64,000 bases of DNA from Brachionus plicatilis (GCA_010279815.1 QEOQ01000633.1:193156-257155); one strand, 5' to 3'; positions 31,932 to 43,676 are shown, counted from the first letter of the stretch. Numbers and translations are program-made. The notes: generated by a model not told the origin, from the sequence alone.

Positions 31932-32786
31932 CTAAAGTGGCAGCTTGGGAAATAAGTTGCCATAGTTAGGCGGAGTATCGTCAGCTGGTATTGTCGGATC
32001 AGGTATTGATGGTATTGGCGTAGAAATGTCCCTTTGCTCGTAATAATTTGCTTCCTGCTCTTTGGAATTCTTTGTATCAGCATCTGTCGGATAGTATGAG
32101 CTGTTTCTATTCATAAAATGGGTGCTTTCTCTTTCTAAACCATTCGATGGACCTGGCATCACTCTGATATCAACTAGCGTTGAACTACGTGCACTTTGAT
32201 TTGGTATGTTTGGAAGAACAGTTATTACATTGATGCAAAAATGAGTGTTTTCATCAGCCCTATTCTTTGTGGTCGTAATTGAGCCATCAGGTAAAATTGC
32301 CAAGTATCTTCCGGGGTAAAAAACCGACTCTAAAGCAAAGTGTTCATCAGAGCCGAGAATTTCATGAAGTCTGAATTCATTTCTCGCCTTGATCACATTA
32401 TGACTCGTGTTAGTCTCCCTCATAACACATGGTATCTCATTGTCAAAGCAAATATAGTTATTTCCATTTCTAAATTTTAAATGCTTTTTTGAGCCTTCGA
32501 CTTCAACTGTGAAGTGTGCACCAAAAAATTCATTGCCAATCTGTCCATTTCCGAGCAGAACCATTCGGCTGGGATCGTTGGGCGACGAACAAATGTGCAA
32601 AGCTCTGTGTGAAGACTTCGACAGCAGTTGGACCACATTGCCTTGTTTTAAAAAGTCGCGGTACTTGGACTTTGTGTAAAAGCTCTGGTTGATTGAATTG
32701 GTCAGGCGGGTTACATTGTCCCGGCCGACTATTGAACCAGTAGAGTTTGTGATTTGGCTGGCAATTTTGTTGAAAAATGACGACAT
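31932..32786 (-). CDS. beta-trefoil (FGF-like fold) protein
   Basis: 284 residues in one exon, ATG at 32786. The region of about 47-190 reads as three trefoil repeats: VVQLLSKSSHRALHIC with R-M-V-L-L-G-N-G, HFTVEVEGSKKHLKFRNGNN with YICFDN, and FRLHEILGSDEHFALESVFY followed by PGRYLAILPDGSI. The last block closely follows the FGF-core pattern (ALES-V-x-Y-P-G-x-Y-L-x-(V/I)-x-P-D-G). No signal peptide is visible; the N-terminus is polar and the tail (195-284) is Ser/Pro rich and probably disordered. True FGF status is not shown because receptor- and heparin-binding residues cannot be judged; an intracellular trefoil protein is equally possible. A non-coding upstream exon cannot be excluded. Transcribed towards CATIP, and head-to-head with the next gene. 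Confidence 0.72.
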   Translation of the reverse strand: MSSFFNKIASQITNSTGSIVGRDNVTRLTNSINQSFYTKSKYRDFLKQGNVVQLLSKSSHRALHICSSPNDPSRMVLLGNGQIGNEFFGAHFTVEVEGSKKHLKFRNGNNYICFDNEIPCVMRETNTSHNVIKARNEFRLHEILGSDEHFALESVFYPGRYLAILPDGSITTTKNRADENTHFCINVITVLPNIPNQSARSSTLVDIRVMPGPSNGLERESTHFMNRNSSYYPTDADTKNSKEQEANYYEQRDISTPIPSIPDPTIPADDTPPNYGNLFPKLPL

Positions 32787-33011
32787 TGCTTGAAAAATTA
32801 AAATAAAATATTTTGTTCATAAACGAAATAAACTTTTTTTTTTATAATAAAAATTTATTATTAATAACTCTGACTCATAGGAGAATTTTCTGGCAAAATT
32901 GTTTTGAAATTAAGCTGCACATTTAGTGAAAGTATGTGTGCAAAAGTAAAAAAAAATTACTTTTATGTTTAGTTGCCTAGTAAAGTTAAAAAAAATTTAA
33001 TTCTTTAAATT
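32787..33011. promoter_or_regulatory. short shared upstream region between divergent genes
   Basis: 225 bp separate the start codon of the beta-trefoil gene from the first plausible ATG of the YqcI/YcgG-like gene. Both promoters must lie here or in neighbouring non-coding exons. No defined element was identified. Confidence 0.3.
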
Positions 33012-34202
33012 ATGGTGAATGGTGCGATTGTGGTGCCAAGTTTTTATGCAACTCTTCTAAGAATCTCGTCAATAATTTTATTCTTAGTGACAAGCATTCG
33101 AATAGATCAATATTCAATTGTTTCTTTTTTGATTGTTTTGTGTAATTTTAAATTTAAAAATAATTTTTTTTTTTTCTAAAATTTTATTAAAAGTTTCATT
33201 GTACTTTATAAAAAAAAAGTCAAATTTAAAACTAAATGTGCTAAACTCAAACAAAATTGAAAATAATTTTAAAAAAACAAAAAAGTTCAATCTCTCAGAT
33301 CTGCCTGACCGAACAGTTGAGTAAGTAAAATTTAAATTATTTCTTAAATTAATTTAAATGTATTTTAAAGTAAATTAAAAAATCAACTTCTCAATCATTA
33401 TTTGAACGACTACTCATTTTCTGAATCACTAAATTATTTTAATGAGCTAAAAATTCAAAGTGATTGCAGCTTTGCTAGAGATGCAAATATTTGGGGTGCA
33501 CCTTTGTGGAATTCCAAGTTGACTATTCAACAAAATATTGATTTGTGAGTAGAAATAATTTATTTATTTTTATTTAATCAATTCACTTGGTAAGAGTTGT
33601 TTTTCCTTCATTTTTATTATTCACAAATTTGTGTCTACCTCTCAAACTAGACGGTTTTCTAATCCACTTGCCCGGTTCTCAATTCGGACATGATTTAGAA
33701 GTACTTTTAAAACTAAATCAACGAAAAAAGCCTACAATTTTAAATTTAAAAAAAGAAATTTTGCAAACAATTCTGTGAGATTTTGTGTTCCCTTGCCAAT
33801 TTGGACCCATTGAACAAAAATTGTATGACTCAAGAAATCGAAAGTTCCAAATGGGTGTTTGAATTTAATGAAACTACTTTTTTTATCACTACATTCTTAC
33901 CATTGTATCCACCAAACCATTCCAGATACACATTTGGCGTCAACGAGTGCTTCATCTTGTTCCAGCCAGAAATATCCTTTGCATTCCATAATTTACCCCA
34001 AGATACATCGGTGACAAACTGGACCGAGCCCAAAACCATCCGTGACAAAATTCGAATCAAATTTAAAGAGTCCAACAGGGATTATGTGATCAGAGACACG
34101 ATCAGGTACCCAATGTGCTACGAAATGATAAAACCTCTTTTGAATTCAGAAGAAATTGTTAATTGGTGGAAGTATTCATCATTATACATGAAAAAAAAAT
34201 AG
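33012..34202 (+). CDS. YqcI/YcgG-like protein gene, structure partly unresolved
   Basis: Supported exons: 33220-33320 (LNSNKIENNFKKT, LSDLPDRTV), 33371-33544 (NHYLNDYSFSESLNYF, DCSFARDANIWGAPLWNSKL) and about 33651-34202 (DGFLIHLPGSQFGHDLEVLL; WVFEFNETTFFITTFLPLYP; SRYTFG; ILFQPEISF; TIRDKIRIKF; IRYPM; WWKYSSLYMKKK-stop). A possible first exon at 33012-33086 would add MVNGAIVVPSFYATLL. The pattern W-x-F-x-F, then F-hydrophobic, S-R, F-Q-P, I-R-x-x-I-R resembles bacterial YqcI/YcgG proteins of unknown function. Two problems remain: the GTGAGT donor at 33545 and acceptor ending at 33650 give incompatible phases, and the frame shifts by one between 33760 and 33785. It may be a gene with a sequence error or unusual splice, or a recent pseudogene. 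AATAAA follows at 34268. Confidence 0.55.
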
Positions 34203-34597
34203 AAAAATTTTATGAATTCAAAAAAATTAATTATTACAGAATATTTTTTATTTTAATTTTGTTAGCAAATAAAATCTAGACCATATTTAACTTTATTTTT
34301 AACTCCTATCTCCAAGCATTATTCTAGTACAATATTTAACTTCTTTCGTGTATGATGTCAATACAGAATTAGGTAGAGCTGAAATATTTCATTAATTTTT
34401 ATTTTTCGAATTAAAAAAAAAAAAATTAAATAACCTTAATTCAGCTTATTATTATGAATTTGCACCATCATTTATAACAAAGCCATTTTTTGCTAAATAG
34501 AAAAAAAAAGCAATCTAATCCAAAATTATTTCTATAAATTTCTATGACAATTTAAAAAAAAAAATCCTAAAAAAAATTTTGTACTAGATAAGAAAAA
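34203..34597. other. intergenic DNA between the YqcI/YcgG-like gene and G6PD
   Basis: Holds the polyadenylation signal AATAAA at 34268-34273 and the G6PD promoter region. No recognisable motif beyond A/T runs. Confidence 0.4.
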
Positions 34598-36451
34598 ATG
34601 TCAGAAAACATTTTCTCCACATTCCAAACAGTAGTTCATTTGAGCGAAGACTGCAGAAGCACTCATGTATTTGTGGTAATGGGCGCTTCGGGCGATCTTG
34701 CCAAGAAGAAAATCTATCCAACACTTTGGTGGCTCTATCGTGATAATCTTTTGCCAAGCAGCACCTTTTTTCTCGGCTATGCTCGCTCTTCTATTGAAAT
34801 AAAGGATTTTTTGAACCAAAAGTGTCGCCAGTACATGAAAATAAAACCCGATGAGGAGCAAAGATTCCAGGAATTTTTGGAAAAAAATTTCTATTTGGCT
34901 GGTTCGTATGACAAGTCCGAAAGCTTTGTCCAACTCGACTTGAAAATAGTCGAAATTGCTAAATTGGGCAAATGTGAAAACGTTGAAGACGCCAACCGTA
35001 TTTTTTACCTGGCCTTGCCGCCTAGTGTATACACAAGTGTCACCAAGCTTCTAAGCCAAAATAGCAAGGCTAGAAAGTAATTATTCAAAATTTTAATATT
35101 AAAAAAAATAATTTTTATATTAAAATTTTAGATATTAAAAAAAATAATTTTTTTATTCTTATATTTTGAATATTAAAAAAAAATATTTTTATATTCTAAA
35201 TTTAAAAAAAAAAAAAAATATTTTTATTTCTAATTTTAAAAATATAAAAAAAATATTTTTATTTCTAATTTTAAATATTAAAAAAAATTATTTTTAATAA
35301 AATTTTCAAATTTTTTCAAGACCTCATTTCACCCGAGTTATTGTGGAAAAACCATTTGGCAAAGACCTAAAAAGCTCAAATGAACTGTCGGCACATTTGA
35401 GCACATTGTTCACTGAAGAAGAAATTTACCGAATCGATCACTATCTTGGAAAAGAAATGGTCCAAAATTTAATAGTGCTGCGTTTTGCCAACCAAATTTT
35501 CAAGCGTATTTGGAACAGAGATTCAATTGAGTGCGTGATGATTACGTTCAAAGAGCCGTTTGGCACCCAGGGCCGTGGTGGCTACTTTGACGAATTCGGA
35601 ATAATCCGTGATGTAATGCAAAATCATTTGCTGCAAATTTTGTCTTTGATTGCCATGGACAGTCCGGTGTCAAAAAATGCCGAGGAAATCCGCAATGAAA
35701 AAGTAAAAGTGTTGAGAACAATTCCTGAATTGAAAATGAGCGATGTAGTCATTGGTCAGTATGTGGGCAATCCAAATGGTCAAGGAGATGAAAAGATGGG
35801 CTATTTGGACGACCCGACTGTGCCAGCTGGGTCGACTACGGCGACCTTTTGCTGCGCTGTGCTCAAGATTAAAAATGAGAGATGGGATGGTGTTCCTTTT
35901 ATCCTAAAGAGTGGCAAAGCTTTGAATGAGAGAAAGGCCGAGATAAGAATTCAGTTCAAAGAGGTGCCTGGTGACATATTCGACAACACATGTGCCAGAA
36001 ATGAGTTGGTAATCAGGGTTCAGCCCGATGAGGCCGTCTACATGAAGATTTCGACCAAAAAGCCAGGCATGAATTTTGATCCTGTTGAGACAGAGTTGGA
36101 CTTGACTTACAAGCATCGCTATGAAGGCGAATACATGCCCGATGCTTACGAGCGGCTTATACTTGACGTTTTCCTCGGCAGTCAAATAAACTTTGTTCGA
36201 ACAGACGAGTTGGCCGAAGCGTGGAGAATTTTTACACCTTTGTTGCATCAGCTCGAGCAACAAAAGCCAAAACCTATTCCCTATGTTTACGGAAGGTATT
36301 TTCAAAGCATTTCTTCAATTATTTTATTTTATTTTATTTTATTTTATTTAGTCGAGGAGTACCTGATGCTGATGAATTGTGCACTAGGGTCGGAAAATAT
36401 AACTACAGTAATACCTATGTATGGAAAGACTCATCTAAATCGAAAATTTGA
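34598..36451 (+). CDS. G6PD: glucose-6-phosphate 1-dehydrogenase, three exons
   Basis: Exons 34598-35076, 35321-36295 and 36352-36451, all GT-AG with matching phases, give 517 residues (human 515). It oxidises glucose 6-phosphate to 6-phosphogluconolactone with NADP+, the committed step of the oxidative pentose phosphate pathway, in the cytosol. Motifs: dinucleotide-binding [20 protein letters not shown] from residue 29, EKPFGKD at 169-175, the substrate-binding and catalytic [14 protein letters not shown] from 197, [20 protein letters not shown], and the C-terminal PIPYVYG-SRG at the last junction with D-A-D-E-L. The family's catalytic His of the D-H-Y-L-G-K motif (His200) is present. Intron 1 (244 bp) is made of A/T-rich tandem-like units and intron 2 (56 bp) of ATTTT repeats. 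No defect seen. Confidence 0.97.
35077..35320 (+). repeat. A/T tandem-like repeat filling G6PD intron 1
   Basis: Units built from ttaaaaaaaataatttttata and close variants recur at roughly 40-60 bp spacing for almost the whole intron. Intron 2 similarly consists of an (ATTTT)n run at about 36320-36347. Confidence 0.6.
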
Positions 36452-36861
36452 ATCAAGTTTTAATTTTTATTTATTTTAATTGATTTTTTGTTCGAAAATA
36501 AATAATTATGTCATTTTTTAAATTTATTTTGTTAAATTAATTTAGTTTTTGTGTTGAAAAAAAAATTTTTTAAATAAAATTGTTGGATTTATGAGAAAAA
36601 AATGGCAATTTTATTAACAGTGAATGATTAAGTTTTTGAAGATTTTAATTATTTTTGCCAAGCTTATGGATGTGTTTAATAGATTTTTTTTACTATTTTT
36701 AAATTGAGATATATTGCCATGAGATCATTTCCTCGAACTCAATCATAAACAGCTAAATAGCTGTGAACAAAGTTACAGCTTAGCCCCGAAGTATTTTGAA
36801 CGATCACTAAAACTTTTATTTATAAAGAATTTTTTTTAGCAATATAAATTTATAATAAAAT
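36452..36861. other. G6PD 3' region
   Basis: AATAAA at 36497-36502, 46 bp after the stop codon, is the likely polyadenylation signal. Nothing else identified. Confidence 0.45.
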
Positions 36862-37046
36862 GGCAATGTGAAATTTTAGTACAAAAATTACAGTACTAAA
36901 ATTACAGTATTATAATTTTTAAAATGAACAAAATTTTATTTAATTTTGAACTTTTCATCAAACAATATATTTTTTATTATTTAAAAAAAAATTATAAAGT
37001 TTTTACTTCATGTACTGTAATTTTTGTACTAAAATTTCACATTGCC
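36862..37046. mobile_element. short foldback MITE (family A subtype)
   Basis: Starts GGCAATGTGAAATTTTAGTA and ends with its complement. 185 bp, almost all of it hairpin. Flanks taataaaat and taatagaat agree at 8 of 9 positions. One arm recurs alone at 25700-25826. Confidence 0.85.
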
Positions 37047-37912
37047 TAATAGAATAAAGTTCTATTGATATTCTATAGATATTTTTATTCTAAATTTTAC
37101 TAAAAACTTTCCTAAGTATAAATAAAATTTCGTGAAAAATGCCTAAAAAATCAAAATATGATCAATCTCGTGTTAGTAACCTAGGATTTTTTTGTAAAAT
37201 TTAGATAAAAAAAAAAAAAAATTTGTTAAGAATCACATGATTTGAAGAGATTTTTTAAGAAAAATAAAGCAATAAAGTAAAAAAGTAAAACCATAGATTT
37301 GTTCAGAATTTTGTCTAGATTTAAAAAAAAAAAAAAAGTTGGGTCATAATTGATCCCTCGGAGGAGATACGATTTAAAACAGAAAAAACACATTTTTTTC
37401 CTTTTTTTTTAGCTAACAAAAACCACCACACCCTTTTTTTTTCTAAATTACATTAGCATGTAGAGAATTTAATGCTCTTTCAGAATATACATATAATTAT
37501 TATGTTTAAGTTTTATCTTTGAGATTTTGAGTCTTAAAGAACAACAAATTTTTAAAGAGTTTGCTATTTTTGGAACCCTGGACACCTAAAGAATTTTTTT
37601 TTAGCCCCCCCCCCCCCAAAAAAAAACTTTTTTTATGGGGTTTTCGAGGGCGTTAATTACAAATGTTTATTCAAAAATGTGGAATTCAGATAGCACTAAA
37701 GTTTTGAATTTTATATTGCAATTATTAATCAGTAAATATTTTGTCTTTTAGTTAAAAGATTTTATAAAAATACATTCAAATGAAGAATAAGGTTTTGAAT
37801 TTATTTAAAAAAATTTAAAACTTAATAAACGATTTTTATCTTGACTTGAAAAAAATAATAATTAGATAGTTGAAATATCGAATGATGAAAAAAAATTTGC
37901 TTTATACAGTAG
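37047..37912. other. AT-rich intergenic DNA with a 13-bp C run
   Basis: No gene is supported. A run of about 13 C followed by about 9 A lies near 37605-37626. Confidence 0.4.
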
Positions 37913-38161
37913 TGATTTGACATTTGTGTTTTTACGTAAATTTACTTAAGTAAAATTTGGTAAAATTTGGTAAAATTACGTAAAATTACTAAAATTACGT
38001 AATTTTAAGTAATTTTACATAAATTTACGTAAAAACAAAAAGGCCAAAAAATTGACCAATTTTTCATAGTTTTTCGAAAAATTTAAAAAAAACCATTGAA
38101 TTTTTAATAAAAAAAAATTACTTAAATGTAAATTTACGTAAAAACACAAATGTAAAATCAT
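37913..38161. mobile_element. foldback element rich in TTTACGTAAA
   Basis: The left end gatttgacatttgtgttttt with acgtaaatttacttaa is the near reverse complement of the right end (38119-38161). The left half repeats acgtaa/ttacgt motifs in both directions. No target duplication was recognised. Confidence 0.6.
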
Positions 38162-41100
38162 TAATGTATATGAATTCTAGCAACGAGTAATGATAACAAC
38201 AAAATTAATCAATTTTTAGTAAGAAAGAATTTTTAAATACATAATTTTATTTTAATTAAAGACAAATATAAAAAGAAACTAAATTTATAAAATTAATTTT
38301 TTCTTAGAAAATTTTCATCTGCTTCAACAAAGGTAAAATTTCAAAAAAATATTTTGAATTAAGTGAAAATAAAAAATAAAATATTAATTCTTGAACATTT
38401 AATTTGTTTATTTCAATTATTCGGACAGTGAACATAGAACTTAGAAATTAATCTTATTACTTTCTTAGTTTTAAGTTCTTTGAAAAATCTTTGTCTTTTT
38501 TTAATAAAATATTTTGTTAAATAAAAATCTTAAAAAGTCGTTAAGCTAGATCAATTTTCGTTAATTTTTATAATTATTAGAAATAATAATAAAATTAGTA
38601 AAATTTGAAAATAAATTAAATTAAATGATCTTTTCTAATATGTCGCAAAATAATTTATATATCTAGTGGCTTAATCTAGCGGACAAGAAAAAGTTTCAAT
38701 TTTAAGGTTAATCAATATATTGGTACCGTTGTTAAGAAGACCTGATTAGCACTTCTTTATTTTTTAATTAAATTTAATTAAATTTTAAAATTCAAAATAC
38801 AATGGTGATCTATTATATGAATGATTTAAAAAACACTATGTTGAAAAACAAATAATTATTAGCCTCCTCATATAAAATTTTGGAGATCGATTAAGCATTA
38901 AAAGAAAGCATAAAGACAAAATGCTGTAATTTGATATTGATTAAAATTACAAAAAATCAACAAAAATAAAATTGGCACTAATATATATTTATTTAATAAT
39001 TTAGAAATATGCAATTTATTTATCTTCTTAAAGGCGTCACAATGACACAAATTATAATGAAGTTTTTCAAGAGTCGTTTTAGCAATTTTATTTATTTTCT
39101 TTAATTAAGAAATATTTACTAAAATATCAGTTATCAGTAAGTATTTTTTATTTTCCCTAAAAAATTTATTAGAATCTTAAAAATATAAATTTAATAATGA
39201 CAAGTAAATATTTGATTTCTTTGAAAAAAAAATTTTTCCGATATTATTTGTCGATATTTAATTTCGCCACTTTTACCTATTTGCTTGTTTGATCGCTATC
39301 AATTATTTTTCTCTTCAAGTCTAGTGTAATGATTCATTGAGGAATTATCAGAGAAAATTAATTAAAGCTCCTTTCCAATTATTAATCTCAGAGGACATTT
39401 TTCTCTTTATTTGCATAACTATCTCTCTATTTTTCTTCTATTGAATGTCATATTCATTAAATAAGAAATTAAAACAAAAAAGGAATCTAGTCATAAAATA
39501 AAGAAAGGAAAATAATGATTTTAAAAGGATATTATCAAATAAAATAATAAAATAAGAATAGCTATATTTAGCAGCTTTAGCAGACTAGTTGGAATAAATC
39601 AACAGGTTGCTGATAAATGTTTCGATGACTTATCTGGGCTGGATGGAAGTTAATTAAAGTTAATAATTTTATTTTATTTTTCATTAATTTTTCGTAATTA
39701 TTTTTAGCATCATCCTTTTCTAAATGAGACGATTAATAAAATTTTTGTAAATAAAACATGATTCATGATATTGTTTTCAAAATAAACTAAGAAACTTTTT
39801 TAACTCGTTGTACTTATTCGGTGAGATCTAGTCTTGAATCTATTAAAAATTCTAAGCTTAAATAAACAATTAAAAATTTAACAATTTTGATCAAATTTAG
39901 TTAAATCTTTATTTTATTTTTTACAAAAATAAATGTCTAGTTAAAAAATTAGCTTAACCAATTTTGACTAACGCTTTACTAACTCTAAAAAGAAAATTAA
40001 AATTTTACTTTTAATCTCATCTCAAAAAAAATACTTAGAGTTAGGTTCAAAAATAGGAAAAAGCTTAAATTTGACTAAATTTCGATTTCTAAATTAACTC
40101 TACAATTTAAACATTAAAAATTAACATTAAAAATTTCAATTCTTTTGGTTAGAGTAAATGTTAAATTTAGGTTTTATTTTTGGAAAATATCCAATATACA
40201 GGGTGTTTTTCAGCTAATTTAATTTTAATTGTTATAACATAGAAACTATGTAATTAAATCTAAAAGAAAAAAGGTTGGATTTAAGCTTTACTCTTAGAGT
40301 CGTTAACACGAAGTTACGGAATTAAAATTAAATAAAAATGAGTGTTGTTTTCCATTAAAAAAATTTAAAGAAATAATTAAGATTGCATGATTTAGAGCTT
40401 ATTTAGTTTAAAATATAAGTTGATCTTAAAAATAATCAAGTAAAAATAATGAATGATCGATATTAAAAAAAATATTTTTAAATTTTAATAATCATTTAAA
40501 TGTCATTGAAATACCATAGCATCCAAAAAACGAAAAAAATAATTTTTATAATTGTTATTTAGCTAATAAATTTTGATTCATATTTCGTCTTTTTTTCAAA
40601 AAAAAATCTTTTCGCTCTTCTTAACTCTAAAAAATCTAATTATTTTTATTATTATTATTATTGTTGATTTCAATATGTTTGTTAGTTTGATGTTTTATGT
40701 AATTTTTTGAATCTTAAAAGTTTTTGTTAAGATTTTTTAGTCTGATTCTATTCTTTGTTTTCTTTTTTAATTAAAAAAATAATTAAATGAAATAAAATGT
40801 TCCTTCGAAATGCCTAAGTCTAGATTAAAAAAAAATTAATTATTTTCTTGATTACCCAAATGATATCTTAACAAAAATCGACCTCGAAATTTAATTTTTT
40901 GCTATCTGAAATTAATTACTCTGGGCTGCAATTTTAATTAAAATGAAAGATGATTTTTTTCACATTTTATTTAGAAGATTTACGGTTTTTAGATTGTTGC
41001 ACATGAATTCTGGAACAATTTAGAGAAAACGTGGAACACCGGGTTTTAATGGCGATTTATTATATTTCAGCAATATTACTTAAATATTTGAATAAAATTA

Positions 41101-41338
41101 AAATTATTGAATTTTCATTACTTAAAATATTAAGGACTAACAATCAATCAGCATTAAGATATCTTTAAACTATAATATTCATTATTTAGATAAATTTATG
41201 TCAAAAATATTTTAATAGAATTCCTTTTTTGATTTCAAAATTGGTTCTTTATTAGACTCAAATATACAAAGAAAGTTTCTTCTATAGTTTTAATTATATT
41301 CGCAATTATTCTGTTTTTTTCTAAACTTGGAAAAAGTC
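38162..41338. other. 3.2 kb of AT-rich DNA without recognisable genes
   Basis: Only simple repeats, such as (ATT)n near 40648-40668, and a dispersed repeat at 40161-40307 were found. Confidence 0.5.
40161..40307. repeat. dispersed repeat, copy 1
   Basis: Shares ttaattgttataacatagaa with actatgtaa and ctttactcttagagtc, in the same order, with 54342-54470. Nature unknown; probably the end of an unidentified mobile element. Confidence 0.65.
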
Positions 41339-41480
41339 TGACTTTGACTTGAGTTTAAAATAATTTCAAAGTCAGGGTTAGGGGTTTAGGCTCAAGTCTA
41401 AGTCTGACTTTACTTTGACTTTGAAATTATTTTGAACTCAAGTCAAAGTCAGACTTTGACTTTGAAATTATTTTGAACTC
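41339..41480. repeat. palindrome of GACTTTGAAATTATTTTGAA units
   Basis: A 34-bp stretch (gactttgacttgagtttaaa and on) is followed by its near-perfect inverse. The second arm is then repeated in part as a direct copy (to 41480). Related to the AAGTCA-rich block at 13959-14310. Confidence 0.65.
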
Positions 41481-43040
41481 AAAATGAAAATATTTCGCCT
41501 TTAAGCCGTTCATTGAAATAAATAAATAAAAGTATTCAAAATTTTAAAGCCTGGACTTCAAACAACTCTGGTTCACTAGATCGAGTTTTTCAACGATTGA
41601 ATATTAATTTAAATCTAATGAATTATTGGTCTTTTTTTTCATTTTTTTTTATTTTTTATCTTTATTTTTCATTTTTTTGTCATATATCATATATTTATTG
41701 TGAATGAGCATTAGCCCGGTGCAGATAAACAAATAAATTATTCAAAAGTTAAAAAGAGAATTTTCAATATTTTTTTCAAAATTCCAAATTAAAATTAAAC
41801 TCATTTTATTTTATTTTCGCATGGCCTAAAACCATGCAGCAGTTTTTATTACTACTACTACTACTATTTCACTTAAGAGTTTAATTTATAATCTGAAAAT
41901 GTTTGCATTATTATTATTATTTCAACATTGGATACATTTTGTAATTCAAACACAAAAAATTAAACCATTTAGAAGAGAGTTTAATTAATTTTAAAGAGAT
42001 AATTTCAGTAGTTTTAATTTTTTTGCAAAAATTATTTTTTTTGCAATTTATTTTATCAACTTTTTTTTTTGTTAAAAAGAAATATGAAGTATTAACTTGC
42101 TCATGCAATTTGATGATGAAAAAAATCTTTTTTATTGCTTTTGTTGGCGGCTGATCCCTCTTCCAGCATTTAATTATTAATTTTTAAAAAATTAGAAAGA
42201 ATAAGAAGCATTTTGAAATATAAGCTTCGATTGAAGAAAAATAGTTTGGTTTTGTGTTAGTAGATCACACACCCTAGATTATCAAAATTATTAAGAAAAA
42301 TATAAATTTTCAAGCACATTTGGAAAAAATTAAAATCGAGAGTTCTCTCTCTTCGACTCATTTTTTCATATTAAATACAGCTCGATGGAGCTCTACTCCC
42401 AACCCTTTTTTTTTATTTTTTGAAACATAATTGAAAAAAAAGCGTGCATTCAATCCGACTTGAATCGGATGAAAAGCTAAATTTTTATTTTATTTGAATT
42501 AAAAACGCAATTTAATTTAAAAAAGAACGTAGAAAAAATTTATTAAAAAATAATTCAAACGTAATTGCATTCAAAATTTTGCAAGCGTTGTTAGGCCGGA
42601 GATAACACAACACAACAAAAATGGTTCAATTTTTGTCGTTTGGCGCTATTTGTTTATGGTGATAATTTATGATAATTCTCAGTCTCATATAAATATCAAA
42701 CAGCAATAACCCATTTTGGAAAAATAATTTTCATTTCGATCAAAAATCTGTTTTTGACAGCTGATTATAATTAATAATTTTCTCTTTAATTAATTGATGC
42801 ATTCATTCATAATTGTGGCCTAAATCGAATGTTAATTTAAAGGCGCAGGGTGTAGTCATCACATCAAAATTATAATTTATAATTTTTTTTAATTAGAATT
42901 CCTTTTTTTTGTTTTCTATTTTTTCAATTAGGTCAAATAGATTTTTATCGGTCAATTATTTTTTTCAAATCATATGTTTTCAAATTTTCAAATAAAAAAA
43001 GAATAAAATTTTTTAACTTTATTTAGAGGCTTCAAAAAAA
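41481..43040. other. AT-rich DNA upstream of the Yippee gene
   Basis: No coding exon is supported. (ACT)n at about 41851-41867. The segment at 42590-42660 is less AT-rich and could be a non-coding first exon of the Yippee gene: an acceptor-like tttatttag lies 13 bp before its ATG. Confidence 0.4.
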
Positions 43041-43514
43041 ATGGTTAAAACATTCCAAGTTTATTTGTCAGGCAAAAAATGCACCTACTCTTGCGTGCAC
43101 TGTCGCGCTCACTTGGCCGATCATGACGACTTGATTTCAAAGTCGTTTCAAGGCAGTCAAGGCCGCGCATATTTGTTTAACAATGTGGTCAACGTCCGTA
43201 TTGGCCAGGCCGAAGAGAGGTATTTGCTGACAGGGCTGCACGCTGTTGCTGACATCCACTGCGAGTCGTGTAAAACGACCATCGGCTGGAAGTACGAACA
43301 AGCGTTCGAGTCAAGTCAAAAATACAAAGAAGGCAAATACATCATTGAATTGATCCATTTGATCAAAGAAAATGGCTGGGATGATTACATGGCATGGAAT
43401 GAGTGCAAATCAAGCAAAATGTTCAGCAAAAATGTTAGCTCATTTGCATTCTTGAACTTTAAATCGTCGTCGTCAGGTGACTGCGCCCAAAAAATAGCCC
43501 AAAAAATAGCTTGA
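43041..43514 (+). CDS. YPEL: Yippee-like protein (YPEL1-4 type) with C-terminal extension
   Basis: 157 residues in one coding exon. The Yippee domain occupies about 5-113 with the two zinc-binding pairs C18-x2-C21 (CVHC) and C74-x2-C77 (CESC), and the near-invariant blocks [67 protein letters not shown] and [12 protein letters not shown]. Most YPEL1-4 proteins end just after that last block (about 119-127 residues). Here about 40 residues follow, ending in a Ser-rich stretch and a duplicated [13 protein letters not shown] proteins are small zinc proteins of the nucleus and mitotic apparatus, and members associate with CTLH-type ligase complexes or spindles; the exact role is not known. ATG choice is clear. 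The body is highly conserved and looks functional. Confidence 0.93.
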   Translation: MVKTFQVYLSGKKCTYSCVHCRAHLADHDDLISKSFQGSQGRAYLFNNVVNVRIGQAEERYLLTGLHAVADIHCESCKTTIGWKYEQAFESSQKYKEGKYIIELIHLIKENGWDDYMAWNECKSSKMFSKNVSSFAFLNFKSSSSGDCAQKIAQKIA

Positions 43515-43670
43515 AAAAAAAAAAATTTCATCAACTATCTTCAACCTAAACTTGTCATTGTGTATTTTCTTTTAAGCGTGTAATGTAAATAACTTATAGT
43601 AGATTTCCGTTTTTATGTTTTTTTTTTGTTTTTTCTAGCTCACTAAATTTTGTTCTATATGTAAATTTAA

Positions 43671-43676
43671 AATAAA
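43671..43676 (+). terminator. AATAAA polyadenylation signal of the Yippee gene
   Basis: AATAAA 157 bp after the stop codon, the first on this strand. Confidence 0.6.

Noticed and set aside
42621..42660. Upstream ATG (MVQFLSFGAICLW) as a first coding exon of the Yippee gene
   Set aside because: Splicing to the acceptor before 43028 would create an immediate stop; at most it is 5' UTR.
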